From: Batkoa obscura
Lineage: Eukaryota > Entomophthoromycota > Entomophthoromycetes > Entomophthorales > Batkoaceae
Assembly (NCBI GenBank): GCA_030770535.1
Contig: JASVEC010000012.1
Location: forward strand, 1,116,001-1,180,000
Direction of reading: 5' to 3'
DNA: 64,000 nt
The position numbers and the translations under genes are program-made. The notes beneath the pieces are model-generated. The model ran no database searches, was not told the DNA's origin, and saw only the letters and a list, made by a program, of their open reading frames with translations. Position 1 is the stretch's first letter; each line of letters starts with the position of its first letter. Shown piece after piece: positions 1 to 9,708 of the stretch.

Positions 1-1202
1 TAGTTAATATAAAACATGTATACAATATTTTTATAATAATAAAGAATTTCAAGGCTTGGCAAAAATATGTTTTTAATTGAGATTTAGCTATTGTATTTTT
101 ATGAACTCAAGAAATATAAAAAATAGACAAAGTAGTAAAATAAAAAAGGCCTTTTTATATTATTATAGATGCTACTTGTAGGGATGTTTATTAAATTAGC
201 ATAAAAAAGCACAAACATATTATGATATTGAGTAATATAAAAGTAAAGGGGCATGTAATAAAGAAAAATGGAAGTAAAAAGCAAGTGAGCACTAACTGGT
301 AACCGATTCTTGACTAGTTTTAAAGTTATATCTGGCTTTTAAAACAATTCCTAAGTTAAGTGGTGCTTTCACTTTATGAATTGGCTTCAATATTTTCAAA
401 TGTTATTTTTTAAAAAGACAAGAATTATTATAAATAAAACTTATATTAGTTAATTATAGATCGTAAGATTGATAATATTCATTTATTAAAAATAATAGTT
501 ATGTTTTTTTCATTTTACATAGCTAAGCATTTCCGAGAAATAGGGAAGTTGATTTGTTACTTTAGCTAATAAAATTTTAAATTAGAAGATATTAAAAAAA
601 TAATATAATAAAATAAACGAAGGGTAAATTAAAAATTAAAACTATTAGTTAGTATTTAGTATTTAATTAAAAATGTTAATGCTAATATACTCTTTTTATT
701 TAACAAACCTTGGTTGATTGAAACATATTTCACTTATAAAATATCAAATCATTATTTATTATTTGATTGCACATGTCAAAATATTAAAAATAGCACAAGT
801 CAGGACTCGCAGCAGAATAAAAAGGATAAGAATTATAGAAAAGGGAAGCCAATGGGGTTTTGGGTAATAGATATCATTATCATTTAACTACAAAATGTTA
901 TATTTTATTTTTATTTAACTACATATGTTATTATACTATCAAGTTAAATGAACTATACTGTATATACCAATTACACAATTATGGCATTTATTTTCAATTT
1001 TTATATAATAAAAATGGATTAGTTAAGAGAGGGTTTGGTCTAGTTATCAATTTAATCGGTTTCAACTTAACATAATTAAAAGAAAACTGGTTAAGCATCA
1101 TTTACCCCATTTAGAAGCAAAACTTGATTCTATGATATCACAATAAACTATATATACGAAGTATAAACATATTATACAAAATTACTTATTTATAAAAAGT
1201 GA
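1..1202. other. AT-rich intergenic stretch, no gene seen
   Basis: Only short open frames of low-complexity AT-rich composition occur here (for example at 99-284 and 860-1075), with no recognisable domain or signal. A TATA-like run at about 1149-1158 lies some 45 bp upstream of the ATG at 1203 and may be that gene's core promoter. Confidence 0.5.
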
Positions 1203-1796
1203 ATGGAATCTAAAAGAAACTCGATATTGCCTAACCTTATAAAACAGACAGAAATTATAGAGCTAGAATCTAATCATACAATCAAAAAGCACATCTTCTT
1301 ACATTGTATTGGCCCAGACTCAAAACCATTGATAGATTGGTCAACGTATAATGCTACTTCTTACTCAACTTACCGTCCAAATATTGATTTAGACTATGAA
1401 TATCGCTACGATAAGCCGAGTAGCGACTCAGAGGAGGAGTATAGTGATGATGACATGAACAAAGAGATAAATTGCACCTTATTGAATCAAACCAAAATCA
1501 TGCAAACCAAGAATTCATTACTGGAAAAGATAGGCGTTGAATTTGACCGAGGAATTACTAATGCAGCTACATTTACAGCCTTGAAAGATTTACCAAGAAC
1601 ACGTAGCTTAAGCTCTAGTAACTTTAGTAATGAGGATATCAAAGCAAATAAAGTGTTAGGTAGCTTTAATATTTTATTGGCTAAGATTCAACTTAAATTG
1701 TCCGATTTAACTAATAATCCAGATAAAGTGTATGCTAAAGCAGAGAGAAATTTGATGGTTGGAAGGCTACAAATTGGCAAACCCCTTTTTGTGTAA
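1203..1796 (+). CDS. Uncharacterised protein, paralogue of the gene at 7127
   Basis: Intronless 197-residue protein that I do not recognise. It shares with the protein at 7127-7693 the blocks LIKQTEIIELE, KQ/KH-x-FLHC-x-GPD, PLIDWSTY (about residues 12-50), an NQT/KQTEI-like segment followed by a predicted helix, a G[IV]T-x-x-ATF-x-AL block, and a C-terminal block ending AERNL-x-VGRLQ. The present copy carries an acidic serine-rich insert (about residues 70-86) that the paralogue lacks. There is no signal peptide or membrane segment, so it is probably soluble. The start is the first ATG after a TATA-like run. Function is unknown; the two copies look like a lineage-specific family. Confidence 0.75.
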   Translation: MESKRNSILPNLIKQTEIIELESNHTIKKHIFLHCIGPDSKPLIDWSTYNATSYSTYRPNIDLDYEYRYDKPSSDSEEEYSDDDMNKEINCTLLNQTKIMQTKNSLLEKIGVEFDRGITNAATFTALKDLPRTRSLSSSNFSNEDIKANKVLGSFNILLAKIQLKLSDLTNNPDKVYAKAERNLMVGRLQIGKPLFV

Positions 1797-1967
1797 AGTT
1801 TTTGATTTTAAAGTATTTATTTATGTTTAATAAAAAGTTTGTTTTATTTTTATTTAAAGATCTATTTTATATCACTCTTTAAAAATGCTAATGAGGACAG
1901 ATGCTTTTATAAATTAATTTTATTGGCTAATCACTAGCAAATTTTTGTTTTTTAATACAACTTCATA

Positions 1968-2066
1968 TCGGAGTGTTTTTTTTGGCTTTATCGCTTTTTC
2001 CATTTTTTGAGCGCTATTTGAGCGGAAAAATTATTAGTAAAATTTAAACAAAAAAATACATCCTCA
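1968..2066 (+). mobile_element. TA-flanked MITE, family A, copy 1
   Basis: About 99 bp, flanked on both sides by TA. The ends are degenerate versions of the family terminus TGGGGATG/CATCCCCA. The interior carries the family core with TTTTTCC, AGCGCTATTTGAGCGG and AGTAAAATT. No coding capacity. Confidence 0.8.
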
Positions 2067-3469
2067 TATCATTAATATCTGTAACTTTATTATTATCCAT
2101 AAGATAGTTTTTCATCATTATAAGAAATTATTAAACTTGCACTCCTTTAACTATCCTGACCTTTACTTATTGACAATAATCTCTTAAAAAACCCAGTCAT
2201 TTATTTATTGATGTAAATCATACCAATATTAATTATATATCTACTTAAATGACAACAATAATAGGTATCTCCTGAGATAATACAATGCACATCAAGTCTT
2301 TAGAATTTATATAATTACTTCCTAAAAAAATATAAACTTATGATCAACTATAATTATAATATTAGGCCTTATAAAATTTCTGGATCGAAGAAGCTATTGT
2401 GGATAAAATATTGCTTTACTAATGATGTTGATAACGTATTGTTTAGTATGTCAGCTCCTATCCGCCTCACTGGTGTAGTCTATTTAAGGATTACGTTTTT
2501 ATGAAAGTAGTTTTGTAGCTTTTGTTAGATCCCTATTCATATGATTTATTAAACTATTATAATAGTAGTATAAGAAGTTTTAAATTGTATAAAACATTAA
2601 CACTGTTGCTCATACTATACACAAATGACAATAAAGTCACAAATGCGCTTATTTTTTAACGATACTAATCAAAAAGAAAATCCATACTCAATTATAGATT
2701 TATCATTATATCAATCAAAAGCTATTTGTACAATTTTTGGGTATTTATTTTGCAATTTATTATGAATCAAGGTGTAGCACTATATTATTCCCTTACTCTG
2801 TTAATGTGGTCATTGTAGTCACTCGGGTCAATTTTTATGTAATCCTAATGTATCAGAGAAGCAAATATATAAATTGTAGTGGCATCTATAAAGCCTCTTT
2901 AGTGTGACGTATAAAAAATTTGGCATTCTATTGGGATTGAGGTTTAAGGATAAAAGGTTTAGAATTAAACTGAATACTATCACTTTGGTAATGCGAAAAC
3001 TGTTTACTATGTTGTACAGTTATTTTGTTACTTTGCGACAATAATTTAAGGCGAATTTACAACGCTTATGCAACCAAGTAAAGGAATGGTTGCAAAAACT
3101 ATGAGTAGATAAATAGGCCATAAATAATATTATGAAAGAAGATTAGCGTTTTGTAAGTGGTAATAAAGCTATTGAGATTAATAAAAGCTTTAGGTAAAAC
3201 AACAACCAGCTAAGCGGTAGGGTTTTTAGAAATCTAAATCAGTCATACCTTTGTAAAGATTATAGTATTGAAATATAAATTATTTATACATAATCTGCAA
3301 CTTCCTTCCGAGAATATAAATAGAATAGATAATTCGCTACAATTTAATAAAGTGAACTGTTATACCAAAGCAATTATACAATATTAGAATTGATTAAAAT
3401 TTAAATAAAAAATCGGCATTTAATAAGTTTAAATAAAAACTAATCTTTATTTACAATTAATTATACTAT
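2067..3469. other. Gene-poor intergenic region
   Basis: No open frame with protein-like composition was found. The sequence is slightly less AT-biased than its neighbours between about 2390 and 2530 and about 2760 and 2960. That could reflect decayed coding or mobile DNA, but nothing is identifiable. Confidence 0.4.
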
Positions 3470-4027
3470 TTACACAACACTACGATTATACTTAGCAGCA
3501 GAAATTTTAGCATCTCCTTTTAATTTATCTTGCGTACCAGATACAATGACTTCAGGCTTATTCAATACTTTACCAACTGTTTCTTTAATACTACCTTTTA
3601 CTTTATCCATTTTTCCTCCAACGCTGCTTGGTTTTACATTTCCATGTTGGGCTGGATTGACGTTATGGGTATGGCCAACGGTATTATGACCGGTAGTGTG
3701 GTGACCAGTAGTATGATGACCAGTACCAACAATAGGTTGTCCGGTAGTGTGGTGACCAGTAGTATGGTGACCAGTACCAACAATAGGTTGACCGGTAGTA
3801 TGGTGACCAGTAGTATGGTGACCAGTACCAACAATAGGTTGTCCGGTAGTGTGGTGACCAGTAGTATGGTGACCAGTACCAACAATAGGTTGTCCGGTAG
3901 TGTGGTGACCAGTAGTATGATGACCAGTACCAACAATAGGTTGACCGGTAGTGTGGTGTCCAGTAGTATGATGGGTACCAACTGGTTCAGTAATTACGTT
4001 AGAGTGTTTATTATTTTTTAAATGCAT
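3470..4027 (-). CDS. CsbD-domain protein with His-Thr-Gly tandem repeats (short paralogue)
   Basis: Intronless 185-residue protein. Residues about 18-120 are a tandem array of a 17-residue unit containing HHTTGHHTTG followed by QPIVGTG, five nearly identical copies plus a partial one. The C-terminus (about 137-178) is a CsbD-like domain: GGKMDKVKGS, IKETVGKV, a spacer, then GTQDKLKGDAK. CsbD proteins are small hydrophilic stress-associated proteins in bacteria and are also found in fungi; their molecular role is poorly defined. A longer relative with the same architecture lies at 34310-36133. No signal peptide or membrane segment is visible, suggesting a cytosolic, probably disordered stress protein. 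The repeat number may vary between strains. Confidence 0.85.
   Translation of the reverse strand: MHLKNNKHSNVITEPVGTHHTTGHHTTGQPIVGTGHHTTGHHTTGQPIVGTGHHTTGHHTTGQPIVGTGHHTTGHHTTGQPIVGTGHHTTGHHTTGQPIVGTGHHTTGHHTTGHNTVGHTHNVNPAQHGNVKPSSVGGKMDKVKGSIKETVGKVLNKPEVIVSGTQDKLKGDAKISAAKYNRSVV
3690..3965 (-). repeat. 51-bp tandem repeat inside the CsbD-type gene
   Basis: Five near-identical 51-bp units plus a partial unit encode the 17-residue HTTG-rich repeat. The unit is a multiple of three, so expansion or contraction keeps the host frame. Overlapping frames on both strands are also open across the array; these are treated as by-products of the repeat. Confidence 0.9.
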
Positions 4028-4456
4028 TTTGAATTTTTTAATGATATTTTAAGATATTTTTCTGTGTATTTATATTATTTTTTTGTTATGGTTTTATTTT
4101 ATTTTGGTTTTTTGTTATGCAATTATGATCTTACTTTTTTAACTTTTGTATTGATAAATCAATTAGCTGTAACTATTAAATCATTTTTCATAGTTTATTT
4201 TTAAATTAAGATTTCAAACTGACGTAGTAAAAACGAAGGTAATAAAAAATCAAAAGTAAAACTAAGGTTTATAATATTTGTGAAAATTAAATAATTAATA
4301 TTATTATGTAACATTAAATCATTAAAAAAATAAAATGAAAAGTATATTGTATTACTCATTATATTAAAATAAAAAGGCCTTTAAGATCAATGAAATCTTT
4401 ATTATTAAACTTATGCCAATTATCATAATTGTTGACATTACCTTAGCATTTTTATA

Positions 4457-4557
4457 TGAGGATGTTTTTTTTGGTTTCATTATTTTTTCTATCTTTTAAG
4501 CACTATTTTAGTGGAAAAATTGTTAGTAAAATTCTTAAACATAAAAATACACTCCCA
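4457..4557 (+). mobile_element. TA-flanked MITE, family A, copy 2
   Basis: About 101 bp flanked by TA on each side. It starts TGAGGATG and ends CTCCCA, with the family core between. Non-coding. Confidence 0.85.
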
Positions 4558-4693
4558 TATCATGAAATATAATTTTTGACTTTCTTTAACCAAGGATGCT
4601 GTTGAGTTTAATCCCGTTGAAAAGTAATACATGACTGAAATTAAAATTGATATAGTGCATCAACTTTACTATACATTTTACTTTCATTTTTAA

Positions 4694-5128
4694 AATGGGC
4701 CGCTCTAAGGCTAGTAACAAAAAATCATTGATTAGATTGAATAAATAAAGTGCCGCTTCTAACAAGGTATAATGTAGAAGTACCTCTGCCTCTAGTAGAA
4801 TGCAGAATAAAAATACCACTATCGCCACTCGAGAAGAGCACAGAAGTATGATTGTTTCAAGTAAAACACAAAATAGAAGTACCACTGTTGATACCAAGTT
4901 GGAGCATAAAGAGAGTATCATTTATAATCGTATAGAGCACAAAGGACCCAAAAGTTATACTCAATCAAAGACTATATATTGAAATAATCCCAAATCAGGT
5001 AACAATATTTCTATCAATAAATAGGATAAGTTTATTAAAGTCTAAAAGTATGTTACTCAAGCGAAAGAATTTAGGGAGAGAATACTAGAACTAAAACTAA
5101 GTATGTTTGATAAATACTCAATTATATA
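4694..5128 (+). pseudogene. Decayed gene with 11-residue tandem repeats
   Basis: From an ATG at 4694 the plus strand reads MGRSKASNKKSLIRLNK and then a stop. The same frame continues past further stops into a run of 11-residue units. These have the approximate pattern S/N-T-x-[IV]-x-[ST]-[KR]-x-E/Q-H/N-[KR/K] (about 4752-4950), for example NTTIATREEHR, STTVDTKLEHK and ESIIYNRIEHK. The last uninterrupted part runs 4800-4982. Beyond it, after two more stops, another protein-like stretch reads TQAKEFRERILELKLSMFD. Several in-frame stops suggest a broken repeat-protein gene. A real but multiply spliced gene is less likely, since no convincing GT/AG pairs bridge the stops. Family unknown. Confidence 0.35.
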
Positions 5129-5270
5129 ACTTATTATCTAACACTGCTTTAACAGCTCCTACAATATTATTAAAATAACGTTATTGATTACTTAACTGAT
5201 TTTAATTTTTATAAAATACCTGATTTATACTTTATTAAAATTATATGAATTCATAAACTTTAGTCAATAT

Positions 5271-5295
5271 TATTAAACAAAAAAACACATCCCCA
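5271..5295 (+). mobile_element. Right-end fragment of MITE family A
   Basis: About 25 bp matching the right terminus of the family (TTAAACAAAAAA then ACATCCCCA), followed by TA. No left half is recognisable. Confidence 0.6.
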
Positions 5296-5744
5296 TATCT
5301 TGAGTAGAACTATAGTTTATACAAACAAATGTATGATCCTATTGTTTTTAATAAATTAAACTATAAAATAAAATAAATTTGATTAGATAATCGAAGTTAA
5401 TACCTGGTGTATTTTTCAAATCATCAAGTTATTATCTAATATTAATTATTATGTAAACTAATATCTATAATTTGATACAAGTTCCGAAGCTCAAACTTAT
5501 AATTTTTTTTATAAATTTTACTAGTTTGAAATATTGATAAAAATTAATTAATATTAACTTTTATAACCTATATTTTTATCATAGTTTGATTAATATAGGT
5601 TTACATCTTATAATGTATTTTATAGTTAATATTAACCTATATATTATGCTATATATATAAAACTACTAAAATTTATTCAAATTAATAATTTAGAAGCTCT
5701 AAGATTTATAATAATTCTAAATTTTTAAAAAGTTTATAAGAATA

Positions 5745-5847
5745 TGGGGATGTTTTTTTGGTTTCATTACTTTTTCCATTTTTTAAGTGCTATTTGAGTA
5801 GAAAGATTGTTAGTAAAATTATTAAACAAAAAAATACATCCCCATAT
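5745..5847 (+). mobile_element. TA-flanked MITE, family A, copy 3
   Basis: About 103 bp with near-perfect ends TGGGGATG and CATCCCCA, flanked by TA on both sides. It is one of the best-preserved copies in the window and a good type example. Non-coding. Confidence 0.9.
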
Positions 5848-6407
5848 AATACTAATTTTGTGTAAATAAAAAAAGTAAAAAATAAAAAATAAAGGCATAG
5901 TATAGTTTATATTAGTAGTAGAGATAGAAATATTAAAATTTTATTACATAAAATTGAGTCTATTTAAATCAAAAGTGGTTTCTATTCTTTATTAGGTGAA
6001 TTATATTTAAAATTGTAATAAGTCATAAAAAGATAAACTATATAAATATCAACTTTATTAGTTTAAGTATTATAGTTTTAATTTCACTAGATTTAATTTA
6101 TGACATCTAAAGAGCTTAGTATCTTTCATAAAACTAAGTGGATATCTTCCTTTTTCCCCCATTGTTCACCTTTAAATGCTTTACCATTTAGCCTTGTTGA
6201 ACCTTTTCTCCTATAAAACACTTAGGAGCCTTTGGCTCTTTCAAGATTTTAACTCATTAAAAAGCTTAAGACATTAAACAAAATGACTAATGTTGTATTT
6301 TATACTTATAGAAGTTTATTTTATAAGGTGCTGCTCTCCCTGGTAGATAAGTGTATACAAAAACTTAGTTTATTGATTTTGTGTGAAGCAATGTATTAAG
6401 CGAATAG

Positions 6408-6415
6408 TATATAAA
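6408..6415 (+). promoter_or_regulatory. TATA box
   Basis: TATATAAA lies about 33 bp before the ATG at 6448. The same motif precedes the genes at 9709 and 34310. Confidence 0.5.
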
Positions 6416-6447
6416 CCTTTGAATTTATTTCAGATCAGAATTTCAAA

Positions 6448-6693
6448 ATGTATCACTCTTATAACAATAATAGCTATCAATCTTCAAGCAATTCTTTAAA
6501 TAAAGATAAAGTTGGTTACAACCAACTAAAGACTAAGGCTGAACCAAAGGTAGATACCAAATGTGAAGTTAAACCAAGCGTTAGCCCTTCTCTTACTGCT
6601 GATTTAAGTAACTCTACTTTGAACAAAAAGAAAGACTCCAAGCCGGATGACTTAAAGCAACAACAGACTGTACAAGAGGCCATGTATGGATAA
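6448..6693 (+). CDS. Small hydrophilic protein of unknown function
   Basis: 81-residue intronless frame. The N-terminus is rich in Asn, Ser and Tyr (MYHSYNNNSYQSSSNS). The middle has alternating Lys-Pro-Val-Asp segments, and the tail is charged. No signal peptide, membrane segment or known domain is visible, and it is likely disordered. A TATA box 33 bp upstream and a CAAAATG start context support expression. I do not recognise a family. Confidence 0.55.
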   Translation: MYHSYNNNSYQSSSNSLNKDKVGYNQLKTKAEPKVDTKCEVKPSVSPSLTADLSNSTLNKKKDSKPDDLKQQQTVQEAMYG

Positions 6694-6884
6694 TATGGAG
6701 GAGCCCCCTTACCTTTACTTTATTCATATTGTATTAGCGACTTCTATTTTATAAATAAAAATCATGCTATTAACTTAATTTTTTACAAACCTTGGAATAG
6801 CAAAAGCTCATATCATAAATGTTTTATTTCTCAAGAAAGTTCTAAAGTAGTTAACTAGAGGTCATGAGAGGATTTAAGGTGAGC

Positions 6885-7058
6885 TAATTTTCGGAATACA
6901 AATTTGAACCCAACGACCTTCTTTTAGACCCAGTCATGCCAAACGAAGTAACTTGGAATTCTGTTTTGCGCAGGTTAGTTCATATGAAGGAAATGGTGGA
7001 TGGAGCGGTAGGAGAACAGAGATATCGTCTGAAGATAATTTTGTACAGTAAGAGTTGA
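6885..7058 (+). pseudogene. Protein-like fragment without a start, origin unknown
   Basis: A stop-to-stop frame of about 56 codons (6888-7055) stands out because its base composition is far less AT-rich than the flanks. It contains FEPNDLLLDPVMPNEVTWNS and then a basic helix-like segment. The MPNEVTWNSVL part superficially resembles a pentatricopeptide motif, but one partial match is not enough to assign it. It may be a gene remnant or an exon of an undetected gene. Confidence 0.25.
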
Positions 7059-7126
7059 TGATCCACATACATGTAGTCATATTGAAAGGTTATATAAAGC
7101 TACGTGGTTCTAGATTTATAGAAAAA

Positions 7127-7693
7127 TTAATTAACGGGTTTATTTAATTGTAATCTTCCAACAATCAAATTTCTTTCAGCACTAGCCTGAAGTTTATTAG
7201 GATTGCCTGCCCAGTCCGATATTTTTAACTGCATTTTTGCTATCATCACATTGAACCTTCCTTTAACTTTATTGCGTCGAATGTCATCTGTACCAAAGTT
7301 GTTATGCTTTTTCTTTTCATCTTGATTCAATTCAGTTAATGCTATGAAAGTGGCACAATCTGTAACACCTCGATCTTCTTTATCAACTCCGATATTTTGT
7401 AAAAGTTGGTTACTTGTTTGGAGGATTTCCGTTTGCTTTAACAATCTTCCAGTTACCATTGGATTTGGTTTAATATTATTAGACTCATTTGATTTCAATA
7501 GAACATTTGGTTTATATTTGGAAAACGAAGTTGACTCATACGTTGACCAATCGATCAATGGGGTTGCATCAGGTCCTACACAATGTAAAAAGGTTTGTTT
7601 TTTCATATTGTTTTTACCCTCCAATTCAATGATCTCAGTTTGTTTTATTAGATCTGGCATCAAATTGTTTGTATTCAATTTATTATCGTTCAT
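7127..7693 (-). CDS. Uncharacterised protein, paralogue of the gene at 1203
   Basis: Intronless 188-residue protein sharing conserved N- and C-terminal blocks with the 1203-1796 product: LIKQTEIIELEG, FLHCVGPD, PLIDWSTY, DRGVTDCATFIAL and AERNLIVGRLQ. Both contain the phrase QTEI twice, near the N-terminus and near residue 85, suggesting an internal duplication or a repeated binding motif. It is soluble by composition. It lies on the opposite strand to its paralogue, about 5.3 kb away, so it is not a simple tandem copy. Function unknown. Confidence 0.75.
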   Translation of the reverse strand: MNDNKLNTNNLMPDLIKQTEIIELEGKNNMKKQTFLHCVGPDATPLIDWSTYESTSFSKYKPNVLLKSNESNNIKPNPMVTGRLLKQTEILQTSNQLLQNIGVDKEDRGVTDCATFIALTELNQDEKKKHNNFGTDDIRRNKVKGRFNVMIAKMQLKISDWAGNPNKLQASAERNLIVGRLQLNKPVN

Positions 7694-8051
7694 ATCAATT
7701 AATTTACTTTTTAAAATTTATAAAATATATTTCACTTTTATATATATTCTTATTGATGATTTCATCTTTCCCCCATCTTTCTTTTTACTTCCTTTCTTAA
7801 ATTGACCTGGTGACTGTGTACCTTATTATTTCGATTTCCTTTTTTGTAAAACCTTACTGTTCATTATAACAGGTAGTTAATTATTTCTGTCCCTCAAAAA
7901 TCATTAAAAAACTAATAGTGAGCTAATAAACTATTTTAAAAAACTGAAATCTCAGTTAAGATAAACGAAAGCATTTAAAACATGAAATTCATAAACTATG
8001 ATATTTAATGTATATTATTTATTATTTAATATTAATCCATGAATTTTGTAT

Positions 8052-8690
8052 TTAATGCTTTTCTGGACATTTACCAAGTAATTTGATACTAGACCAACAG
8101 CTATTAGTACCTTTGTAGATACCATCTTCAATAAAGAGATCACGATCTAAGAAACCTAAAGTGATATGACCCCAAAAAGCTTCAGGTTGGAATAAAGCAC
8201 CCTCACCGCCCTTACTTTTATAGACATTAAATATATCTTTACGGATATCAATATAACGTTGTTGATTTTTTAAGATCAAATTATAAACCTCTTGTTGTTT
8301 ATCAGCAATAACTACTCTTTGACGTCCAATACAAGCAATGTTAACTGGAATCTGTTGGATCTTATGCTTAAGTGCGATGTCATTAATCTCCTTCATTGTA
8401 ACTCCAGCCTTGGATAAAACTTTGTCAAATTCAGGTGGGCTAACGACAGTGATATGAGCTTCACCACGGGATTTTAATGAAATACCAACGGTGCTATTAA
8501 GTTTATTAAATAATGGCTTAATGTAGCTGAAGTCTAAAGTTTGCTGAAGGTAGTTAGTGAACGGTTTTTCTCCAATTTTTGGCTCAAATGGGATAGGAGA
8601 GGAATCAAGTGCTCTACGATCTAATTCAAAGCTGGTTTGAGCATTAACTAAGGCTAAAGTAGCAAGGAGGAAACTGAAGTTGAATTGCAT
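8052..8690 (-). CDS. Secreted 2H-phosphoesterase-like protein
   Basis: 212 residues starting with a clear signal peptide (hydrophobic residues 3-15, likely cleavage after VNA at 17). Two H-x-T-x motifs, HITV at 79-82 and HITL at 175-178, each follow a beta-strand-like stretch and lie about 96 residues apart. This is the hallmark of the 2H phosphoesterase fold (RNA ligase/cyclic phosphodiesterase superfamily), in which both histidines act on 2',3'-cyclic or related phosphates. Residues 119-130 form a hydrophobic strand. Cysteines at 120, 198 and 208 could form a disulphide in the secreted form. The substrate cannot be read from sequence. Possible roles include extracellular RNA or cyclic nucleotide processing, or a different ester. 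The family call is an inference from motif and spacing. Confidence 0.65.
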   Translation of the reverse strand: MQFNFSFLLATLALVNAQTSFELDRRALDSSPIPFEPKIGEKPFTNYLQQTLDFSYIKPLFNKLNSTVGISLKSRGEAHITVVSPPEFDKVLSKAGVTMKEINDIALKHKIQQIPVNIACIGRQRVVIADKQQEVYNLILKNQQRYIDIRKDIFNVYKSKGGEGALFQPEAFWGHITLGFLDRDLFIEDGIYKGTNSCWSSIKLLGKCPEKH

Positions 8691-9708
8691 GATATCTTAT
8701 TGAGTTGAACTATAAAAAGCAAAAGCTAAATTTCATTAAAGTAAAATTGGCTGGTTTTATTGACTTGGTGTAGGGAATTAAGTTTTATTCGAGAACTGAA
8801 TTTCTTTACTTTTAAAGCAATTTAATAGCTTAGGTTCCTAACAACTTATTCATTCTCTCGTCTTTTTTATGGTTATTTTTTCATGTTTGCCTCGAACCTT
8901 ATTTACTTACCCATGCTTTCTCTTATTTATATATGAAAATTTTATTAGTAACATTTATGTTGCTTCTTTTCAATATTATAATTATTTTTGTTTTATAAAT
9001 AATTCTATTTACAAAATAACCCAATTAAATCTCATTTTCTATCAATGTGCTAGAATGGTTAAAATTTAGGATGTTTAATTCGGAACCAAATTTCTCAATA
9101 CTGCTGATAGTAAATTAGAAATTGTTTATTATTATTATTTTATTCACTAATGGACTATTAGGACTAAATCATGTCAGTAAATAGAGAACTAGCTTTAATA
9201 AGTAGCTTTAATACTGGTAATGCTATAGTTTAAAATGAATAAAAAATTGTAAGGCTTTTTGCTGTTGTTCCAATTGAAATTGATAGGTTTTTATAAAAAA
9301 TTTGTTAGTTGTATTAAGAAATGAAATTTAAATCAAGCTAAATTTCTAAGATTTAATATTACAAAACTCCCTTCAAGTTAGATTAAATTCAATTTAGTTA
9401 CATAAAATAAGCGAATTAACCAGGTTGAATTAAATTTCAAAGGTGTGAAGAAATAACTAAGAAAAAAAAAGTACTTAATCTTATTAATACCTATTTTGAC
9501 AATAGGAAAGAAAATAGTTTACTATATCTAGCTGGTAAAGCTAATTTCACTTAAATAAAACAAAATGCCATGTATTAACAAAAACAAACCCGTAATATCA
9601 AACTAAAGGTATATAAACCAGTAGTCATAGTACCATAAATAGTTATAGAAAAACAAAAACTTAAATACTAACTGCTAATTACTACAGTCTATCTCAGTAA
9701 CAGGAAAA
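8691..9708. other. Divergent promoter region, no gene seen
   Basis: Separates two genes transcribed outward. One short frame (8869-9069) is low-complexity and without support. A TATATAAA motif lies at 9610-9617, about 92 bp upstream of the ATG at 9709. Confidence 0.45.

Larger units (their letters stand above)
5296..6447. other. Intergenic region containing one MITE
   Basis: Very AT-rich. Apart from the element at 5745-5847 no gene was found. A pyrimidine-rich, less AT-biased patch at about 6130-6250 includes a short GAGCC/GGCTC hairpin near 6227-6239 of unknown meaning. Confidence 0.4.

Noticed and set aside
860-1075. 71-residue open frame upstream of the first gene
   Set aside because: Low-complexity Tyr/Ile/Leu composition expected from AT-rich DNA; no domain, and it overlaps the promoter of the 1203 gene.
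3690-3965. Regular 51-bp repeats as a possible CRISPR array
   Set aside because: No spacers: the whole unit repeats, stays in frame, and lies in a eukaryotic gene.
4694-5128. Possible reassigned stop codons (TAA/TAG read as Gln) in the 11-residue-repeat region
   Set aside because: All well-conserved genes in the window use TAA, TAG or TGA as true ends and CAA for Gln, so the standard code applies and the region is better read as decayed.
6885-7058. Pentatricopeptide repeat gene
   Set aside because: Only one short motif resembles a PPR helix; no tandem 35-residue repeats surround it.
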